From JAJVID01 sp035275345 (GTDB lineage Bacteria; Acidobacteriota; Blastocatellia; RBC074), in NCBI GenBank assembly GCA_035275345.1, contig DATEMY010000088.1, positions 1-28,698 of the forward strand: a stretch of DNA of 28,698 bases, written 5' to 3'. Position numbers and translations under genes: made by a program. This document shows positions 23,216-28,698 of this stretch, piece after piece; position 1 is the stretch's first letter; each line of letters starts with the position of its first letter. The notes under the pieces were generated by a model. That model searched no databases, was not told where the DNA came from, and saw only the letters and a program-made list of their open reading frames with translations.

Positions 23216-25645
23216 ATGCAAACCCTGTGGCAAGACCTGCGCTACGGCGCGCGAATGTTGATGAAGAAGCCTGGCTTCACATTGATCGCCATACTCACGC
23301 TCAGCCTGGGCATCGGCGCGAACACGGCGATCTTCACCCTCTTCAACAAGGTGATGCTGCGCCCATTGCCCGTTGAGCGTCCGGATCAACTGGTCGCGCT
23401 CAACAATGTCTCGTTGAACCTGCCAGTCATTTCCTATCCCAACTACCGCGATTTCCGTGATCGCAACAATTCATTTAGCGGGATACTGGCTTACCGGTAT
23501 ACAACGCTCGGTTTGAGCAACAATGGCGTCAACGAACGGGTATGGGGTTATCTGGCGACGGGCAACTATTTTGAATTGTTGGGCGTGAAGCCTGCATTGG
23601 GACGATTCTTCACCCCGGACGATGACAGGGCGCCCGGCGCGCATGCGGTCGCTGTGCTCACTTATGAGAGCTGGCAGAAGCGGTTCGCGGGAGATCCGCA
23701 GGTCATCGGCAAAACCGTGATTGTCAATGGGCGCAATTTCATGATCATCGGCGTCGCTCCGCAGGGATTTTATGGGTCGGAGATCATTTACCGTCCGGAG
23801 ATCTGGTTCCCGACAATGATGCAGGAGCAGGTGGAAGGCTGGTCTGCGATTGAGAATCGCGGTTTCCCCACCTTTTTCGCACAAGGCCGTCTGAAACCCG
23901 GCGTCACAATGTCGCAGGCTGAAGCCGAGCTTAAAACCATCGCCTCCCAATTGGCGCGCGAATTTCCCAATGAAAACGAAGGCGTGAGTGTGGCGCTGTC
24001 TCCGGTAGGGTTGTTAGGTTCGTGGATGCGCGGCCCGATCCTCGGTTTCTCAGGCGTCTTGATGGCCGTCGTCGGATTGGTCTTGTTACTGGCCTGCACT
24101 AATCTGGCCAACCTGTTGCTGGCGCGCGCGACAGAGCGGCGCAAGGAAGTTGCGGTGCGGTTAGCGATCGGGGCCAGCCGCTGGCGCCTCGTCCGGCAAC
24201 TGCTCACGGAAAGCATCTTGCTGTCAACCTTAGGCGGCGCGCTCGGTTTATTGCTGGCCTACTGGCTGGTGGACGCAATGATGTCGTTCAAACCGCCGAT
24301 CGACCTCGCGCTCTCGACCGAATTGCAAATTGATGAACGCGTGCTGATCTTCACGCTGATCGTTTCGGCGCTGACGGGCGTGGTCTTTGGCCTATTGCCT
24401 GCCCTACAAACTACGAAGCTGGAGCTCGCGCCGGTGTTGAAAGACGCGGTTTCGCCGGGCAGCTATCGGCGTTCGTGGTTGCGCAATGGCCTGGTCGTGT
24501 CGCAGGTTTCCTTATCTCTGCTCTTATTGATCTGCGCGGGTCTGACGCTGCGCGGGTTGCAGCGCGCGCAATTTATCAATCCGGGTTTCACGCCGCAGAA
24601 CGCGCTGGAAATGTCCTTCGATTTAGGTATGCACGGGTACGATGTCACGCGCGCCCATGAGTTCCGTCGGCGCCTGCTCGAACGCGTGCGCGCCTTGCCG
24701 GGTGTGCAATACGCCGGCTTGTCCAACTTCGTACCGCTGAATCTGAGTGTCACCAGCAACCCGGTTTATGTCGAAGGCCAACCGCAACAGCGGGGGGCGA
24801 ACGTCCCGACGGCGATGGCCGCCAGCGCCACGCCTGGGCTCCTCTCAGCCCTGGGCACACATTTAATACAAGGCCGCGATTTCATGGAGCAGGACGCCGA
24901 GTCGAAGCAGGATGTCGCTCTGGTCAATGAGACCTTTGCGCGGCGCTTCTGGTCTGGACAATCGGCCCTTGGCAAACGGTTCAGTTATGCAGGCTCCGCC
25001 GGACCGTGGATCGAGGTCATCGGCGTGATCCAGGACGGCAAATACTTCAGTTTGAACGAAGAGGCCACGCCTTTCGTCTATACCAGCTTGCGCCCCTGGT
25101 TCGGCGACTCGCTGACGATGGTCGCGCGCGCGTCGGGCGAGCCGCAAAGCGCGATCGCGGCGATTCGGCGGGAGTTTCAACAACTCGACGCCACATTGCC
25201 GCTCTACAACGTCAAGACGATGGTCGAACACATGGCGATGCCACTCTTCCCGGCGCGCGTCGCCGCCACGCTGTTGGGCGGTTTCGGATTGCTGGCGCTG
25301 TTGCTGGCGGCCATCGGCATCTTTGGCGTGATGTCTTATGCCGTAACGCAGCGCACTCGTGAGATCGGCATTCGAATGGCGCTCGGCGCTCAAGCCCTTG
25401 GGATTTTCAAGCTCGTGGTCGGGCAGGGGCTCATACTCACCGCGCTTGGACTGACCATCGGCCTGGCCTGCGCGTTTGCGGGCACTCGTTTGATGAGCGG
25501 CTTTCTCTACGGCGTGAGCGCGCTCGATGTCGTTACTTTTGCCGGAGTGTCGTTGCTGCTTGCGCTGGTCGCCTTGCTGGCTTGCTATATCCCGGCGCGG
25601 CGCGCGATGAAAGTTGATCCAATGGTAGCGCTCAGGCGTGAGTGA
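23216..25645 (+). CDS. ADOP-type ABC transporter permease 5
   Basis: ATG 23216 with GGGAGG at 23206-23211 gives 809 residues. The first segment with LGIGANTAIFTLFNKVML (about 33-50) leads to a periplasmic domain (LGVKPALGRFF) to about 268. Segments near 272-395 follow with TERRKEVAVRLAIGASRWR, then a middle segment (VSQVSLSLLLLICAGLTLR), a second periplasmic domain, and final segments from about 685, ending VDPMVALRRE. All parts of a normal ADOP are present. The two periplasmic domains diverge strongly from those of the neighbours while the coupling stretches stay conserved, which suggests different extracytoplasmic partners on a common core. Confidence 0.9.
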   Translation: MQTLWQDLRYGARMLMKKPGFTLIAILTLSLGIGANTAIFTLFNKVMLRPLPVERPDQLVALNNVSLNLPVISYPNYRDFRDRNNSFSGILAYRYTTLGLSNNGVNERVWGYLATGNYFELLGVKPALGRFFTPDDDRAPGAHAVAVLTYESWQKRFAGDPQVIGKTVIVNGRNFMIIGVAPQGFYGSEIIYRPEIWFPTMMQEQVEGWSAIENRGFPTFFAQGRLKPGVTMSQAEAELKTIASQLAREFPNENEGVSVALSPVGLLGSWMRGPILGFSGVLMAVVGLVLLLACTNLANLLLARATERRKEVAVRLAIGASRWRLVRQLLTESILLSTLGGALGLLLAYWLVDAMMSFKPPIDLALSTELQIDERVLIFTLIVSALTGVVFGLLPALQTTKLELAPVLKDAVSPGSYRRSWLRNGLVVSQVSLSLLLLICAGLTLRGLQRAQFINPGFTPQNALEMSFDLGMHGYDVTRAHEFRRRLLERVRALPGVQYAGLSNFVPLNLSVTSNPVYVEGQPQQRGANVPTAMAASATPGLLSALGTHLIQGRDFMEQDAESKQDVALVNETFARRFWSGQSALGKRFSYAGSAGPWIEVIGVIQDGKYFSLNEEATPFVYTSLRPWFGDSLTMVARASGEPQSAIAAIRREFQQLDATLPLYNVKTMVEHMAMPLFPARVAATLLGGFGLLALLLAAIGIFGVMSYAVTQRTREIGIRMALGAQALGIFKLVVGQGLILTALGLTIGLACAFAGTRLMSGFLYGVSALDVVTFAGVSLLLALVALLACYIPARRAMKVDPMVALRRE

Positions 25646-25737
25646 CAAATTGATCAATCTCATTGTTATAGAAACGGACTCAACCTCAATTCTTCGTGCG
25701 CTTCGTTTCTTCATTGCTGATTTTCGGGGGAATCTAG

Positions 25738-28170
25738 ATGCTTACCTGGCTTGCAGAGTTTCTGCGTGACATACGGTTCGGGGCTCGCCATCTGGTGAAG
25801 AGTCCCGGGTTTACTTCAATCGCCGTCCTTTCGCTGGCGCTCGGCATTATGGCGACGACGGCGATTTACAGCGTGATTCATGCCGTCGTGCTTGATCCGT
25901 TCCCCTATAAAGACGTAGACAATTTGATGAGCGTAAGGGTATGGGATCCCGGCCAGCGCGGTTTCAGGACAGGCTATTCCACCGATCAGTTTCTGGAGAT
26001 AGCCGAGCGGAACACGATCTTTGAGGGAGTGATCGCTTCCACCATCAGCGACGTTCTGTGGGCTGACGGTGGCGAACCGCAGCGGCTGCGCGGGAATTAT
26101 GGTACGTTCAACACCTTTCAGGTGATGGGCGTGCCGCCACTCTTGGGACGGACGATCATGCCGGAGGACGCCAGGGCTGACGCCGAACCGGTGGCTGTGC
26201 TCGGCTACCGGTTCTGGCAACGGCAGTTCGGCGGCGATCAGGGCGTCGTGGGACGACGCCTTCGCCTGAACGACAAAATCCGCACGGTAATCGGGGTCAT
26301 GCCGAAGAGATTTATGTGGCGCGGCGCGGATGTCTACCTTCCGATCACGTTCGAACGTGGACGAGTGGTCGAGGGCGTTCGCGGCGTGCACCTGCTCGGA
26401 CGCTTGAAGCCGGGCGTTACCGAAGCGCAGGCGGAAGCCGACCTCCGGCCCATCATCGAGGATTTGAAAAAAAGAGAGCCTGCGCAATTTCCCGATAACT
26501 GGCGGGTCGGTTTGCTCTCGTTCAAAGAAACCTTCCCCAGCAGCATTCGGCAAAACCTCTGGATCCTCTTTGGCGCGGTCGGGCTGCTGCTGTTGATCGC
26601 GTGCGCAAACGTCTCGAATCTACTGTTGTCGAAGGCCAGCGCCCGGCAGAAAGAGATGGCGGTGCGCGCCGCGTTGGGCGCCAGGCGGTCGCGGCTGATC
26701 CGTCAACTACTGACCGAGAGTCTGCTCATCGCTGTCGCCGGGGCCGCTCTGGGTGTGGCGCTCGCGTTCGGGTGTCTGCGAGCCATCCTGGCCATCGTCC
26801 CTCCGAACACGATTCCCGACGAATCGGAGATCGCGCTAAACACTCCGGTTCTACTCTTCACAGTGTTCGTCTCTGGGCTGACGAGCATCCTATTCGGCCT
26901 CGCCCCGGCGCTTCACACAAGCGCCGGCGATCTGGCCAATCCTCTGCGCGAGGCGGGACGCGGTTTGCAGGGAGGTTCGAGGCAGGCGCTGCTCCGCAAA
27001 AGCCTGGTGGTCGTCGAAGTCGCTTTGTCTTTGATGCTGCTGGTGGGCGCCGGTCTGATGATGCGGACATTTATGGCGGTCCAGGATGTCGATCTCGGAT
27101 TCCGAACCGACCGGTTGTTGACGATGCGCGTTCCGCTGCCGGATCAGCGTTATCCCGATCGTGAGCGTCGCGTCGCGTTCTTCCAGGAATTGCTCCGCCG
27201 CGTGAGCTCGGTTCCCGGCGTGCAGGCCGTCGGATTGAACACCGGAATGCATCCACTGGGGAATTTTGGCGCTACGGTGGAGGTCGTGGGCGCCGCGCAG
27301 CAGGACACTCGTCCCGTCGTGATTCATCAGATCAACGCCGATTACACGAAGGCTCTCGGGATCGGACTTGTCGATGGCCGCCTCTTCGAGGAGAGCGAAG
27401 TGAGCGTTGGACGGCAATTGGCCATCGTCAACCAGAGCTTCGTGCGCGGACGGCTCGACGGACGCGACGCCCTGGGTCGAGTAGTCCGCATTCCTCGATT
27501 GAAGCAACCTCCATTCGGAGCGACAGACGATTCTGTTCAGATCGTGGGCGTGGTAAAGGACACGCTCAATCGTGGGCTCACCGATCAGGTGATGCCCGAA
27601 GTCTATCTACCTTTCACCGTGACCGGACGCGCGGATCGTCTGGTGGCGCTCACACAGGCCGACCCTGCCGGAATTGTCAGCGCCGTGCTGAGCCAGGTCT
27701 ACTCGATTGACAAGGATCAACCGGTCACCGATGTGAGGACTATTGATAGAGTTCTTCAGGAAGGAGTCTATGCCGGTCCGCGTTTCAACCTAGCGCTCTT
27801 TGCGGTCTTCGCCGCGCTGGGGCTGACGCTGGCGGTCATCGGGGTCTACGGCGTGATGTCCAGCTCGGTGGCGCAACAGACTCATGAGATCGGTGTGAGA
27901 ATAGCGCTCGGCGCCAGCCCCAGCAATATCTCCGGCATGGTCGTGAGGCGCGGCGTATGGCTCTTGCTGATCGGCATCGCCGTGGGGTTGGCGGGCAGTT
28001 TTCTGACGGCGCGCCTGCTCTCGCAACAAATATGGAACGTGTCTCCCTTCGACCCGATCACATTCATCGCCGTCTCGCTGGTCCTGCTCCTCGCCGGTCT
28101 TCAGGCATGCTTCTGGCCGGCCCGGCGCGCGGCGCGAATAGATCCGATCGGGGCCTTGCGTCAGGATTGA
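25738..28170 (+). CDS. ADOP-type ABC transporter permease 6 (divergent)
   Basis: ATG 25738 follows a GGGGGAA site (25726-25732). The product has 810 residues in the complete two-half arrangement. The usual LGIGANTAIFS of the first membrane segment reads LGIMATTAIYS. Other conserved parts are typical: SARQKEMAVRAALGARRSR near 295-313, a middle segment (VVEVALSLMLLVGAGLMMRT), and final segments from about 686, where the mature MALGAR becomes IALGAS. It ends IDPIGALRQD. A short N-terminal extension (LTWLAEFLRD) precedes the family start. It is the last gene of the co-oriented cluster and probably a separate subclade from the other five. Confidence 0.9.
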   Translation: MLTWLAEFLRDIRFGARHLVKSPGFTSIAVLSLALGIMATTAIYSVIHAVVLDPFPYKDVDNLMSVRVWDPGQRGFRTGYSTDQFLEIAERNTIFEGVIASTISDVLWADGGEPQRLRGNYGTFNTFQVMGVPPLLGRTIMPEDARADAEPVAVLGYRFWQRQFGGDQGVVGRRLRLNDKIRTVIGVMPKRFMWRGADVYLPITFERGRVVEGVRGVHLLGRLKPGVTEAQAEADLRPIIEDLKKREPAQFPDNWRVGLLSFKETFPSSIRQNLWILFGAVGLLLLIACANVSNLLLSKASARQKEMAVRAALGARRSRLIRQLLTESLLIAVAGAALGVALAFGCLRAILAIVPPNTIPDESEIALNTPVLLFTVFVSGLTSILFGLAPALHTSAGDLANPLREAGRGLQGGSRQALLRKSLVVVEVALSLMLLVGAGLMMRTFMAVQDVDLGFRTDRLLTMRVPLPDQRYPDRERRVAFFQELLRRVSSVPGVQAVGLNTGMHPLGNFGATVEVVGAAQQDTRPVVIHQINADYTKALGIGLVDGRLFEESEVSVGRQLAIVNQSFVRGRLDGRDALGRVVRIPRLKQPPFGATDDSVQIVGVVKDTLNRGLTDQVMPEVYLPFTVTGRADRLVALTQADPAGIVSAVLSQVYSIDKDQPVTDVRTIDRVLQEGVYAGPRFNLALFAVFAALGLTLAVIGVYGVMSSSVAQQTHEIGVRIALGASPSNISGMVVRRGVWLLLIGIAVGLAGSFLTARLLSQQIWNVSPFDPITFIAVSLVLLLAGLQACFWPARRAARIDPIGALRQD

Positions 28171-28180
28171 GGGTATTACT

Positions 28181-28390
28181 TCAAGTACGCCCACTTGCGC
28201 GAAAAGCCGCGGCCCAGGTCAGGCCTAGAGCGACGCTGAGACTGCCGATGACGACGCACAGCAGGATGCCGGCATTCCAAGAAGGCATTGGACTGTTAAT
28301 CATCATATAGAAGAGAAGGATGATTCCGCCGCAGCCAATGGGAGTAGAGCCAATCCATTTTTCCCTGACATTTGTCGGGTTTTTACGCCA
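28181..28390 (-). pseudogene. Possible remnant of a small membrane protein
   Basis: On the minus strand a 69-codon open stretch ends at TGA 28183-28181. It encodes two hydrophobic segments (GCGGIILLFYMM and AGILLCVVIGSLSVALGLTW) separated by NSPMPSW, followed by a basic tail. There is no ATG, GTG or TTG in the first part; the first ATG (28306) would leave only 41 residues and cut the first segment. A TGA sits directly before the stretch. It may be a gene fragment or chance. I do not recognise the family. Confidence 0.3.
28363..28384 (+). terminator. Probable Rho-independent terminator after permease 6
   Basis: CCCTGACA (28363-28370) pairs with TGTCGGG (28373-28379) with a single bulged T, and TTTTT (28380-28384) follows directly. 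It lies about 190 bases after the permease 6 stop and before the next promoter region, so it is a good candidate for the end of the cluster transcript. Confidence 0.5.
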
Positions 28391-28569
28391 TCACATGACG
28401 TAAACCTGCAATATATCCCCTATCATTCAGCAATATGACCAGGGCATAATGTTTGCCCATCACTTCATCTGAGACCGGCTCCAGGTTGAATGGATTGTTT
28501 AATCCTCGACATAGATATTCCCGCAAAGTTCTCCTGAACCAAATAAGAACATGGAATCGGAGGTAATGA

Positions 28570-28698
28570 ATGTATTTTCGATCCGTTATTCGGACGTTGA
28601 TGGTAATTCTATTTGCGCTCTATTTTTCTCTTCCTGCATTGGCTATTAGCGTCATTGAATACCCGATTCCTTCGGGTGGCAAGCCATGTCAGATTATT
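28570..28698 (+). CDS. Start of an exported protein, possibly virginiamycin B lyase-like beta-propeller (cut by window end)
   Basis: Only the first 43 codons are in the window. GGAGG at 28559-28563 stands 6 bases before ATG 28570. Another ATG at 28566 is in a frame that stops early. Residues 1-25 form a classical signal peptide (Arg-containing start, MVILFALYFS core, ending ALA). The mature start ISVIEYPIPSGGKPCQII resembles the I-x-E-Y/F-P-I-P...P-x-x-I blade motif of Vgb-like proteins, where it is usually followed by a TGPDG-NLWFTE type sequence. That continuation lies outside the window, so the family call is tentative. It follows the predicted terminator and has its own AT-rich upstream region. 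Confidence 0.6.
   Translation, partial: MYFRSVIRTLMVILFALYFSLPALAISVIEYPIPSGGKPCQII

Noticed and set aside
25649..25658. Perfect 10-bp palindrome ATTGATCAAT after permease 5
   Set aside because: Too short and AT-rich to separate from chance; no promoter boxes or repeats accompany it.

Overview
The window looks like chromosomal DNA from a member of the Acidobacteriota (inference). The reasons are a run of MacB/FtsX-type permeases of the 'ADOP' class (Acidobacterial Duplicated Orphan Permease) with no ATPase gene beside them, a BlaI repressor with BlaR1-type M56 membrane proteases that carry HEAT repeats, and many GC-rich exported enzymes. No rRNA, tRNA, CRISPR array or intact transposase was seen.

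Left part (1-5.2 kb). A plus-strand exported fusion of a DUF4097-like beta domain and an alpha/beta-hydrolase (43-1647) faces a minus-strand exported metallo-beta-lactamase-fold protein (1887-2993). About 0.9 kb without a supported gene follows, then a secreted GH11 endo-xylanase on the minus strand (3869-4543). The xylanase and the 700-bp spacer behind it look more AT-rich than the rest. The spacer holds direct repeats, palindromes and a MITE-like repeat.

Main part (5.0-28.2 kb). Every supported gene is on the plus strand with short spacers and good Shine-Dalgarno sites. The order is: broken exported ORF, blaI, amidohydrolase (ATGA overlap with blaI), M56-HEAT protease 1, ADOP 1, exported serine hydrolase of the beta-lactamase/PBP class, 31-codon ORF, M56-HEAT protease 2, ADOP 2, a 0.4-kb spacer, then ADOP 3 (missing about 210 internal residues), ADOP 4, ADOP 5 and ADOP 6. 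A TTGACA promoter with dyads in and next to its spacer lies upstream of blaI (5037-5079). This is where BlaI operators sit in classical bla systems. A terminator-like hairpin follows ADOP 6 (28363-28384).

Reading: BlaI and the M56 proteases would form a BlaR1/BlaI-like membrane-to-DNA relay. HEAT and other short repeats replace the fused penicillin-binding sensor, while a separate exported beta-lactamase-fold protein is encoded between the two proteases. The candidate outputs are the orphan permeases. The M56 plus permease unit is duplicated, and the array shows recent change: an internal deletion, heptanucleotide tandem repeats at gene ends, and expanded coding repeats. The window ends in the first 43 codons of an exported protein that resembles virginiamycin B lyase-like beta-propellers.
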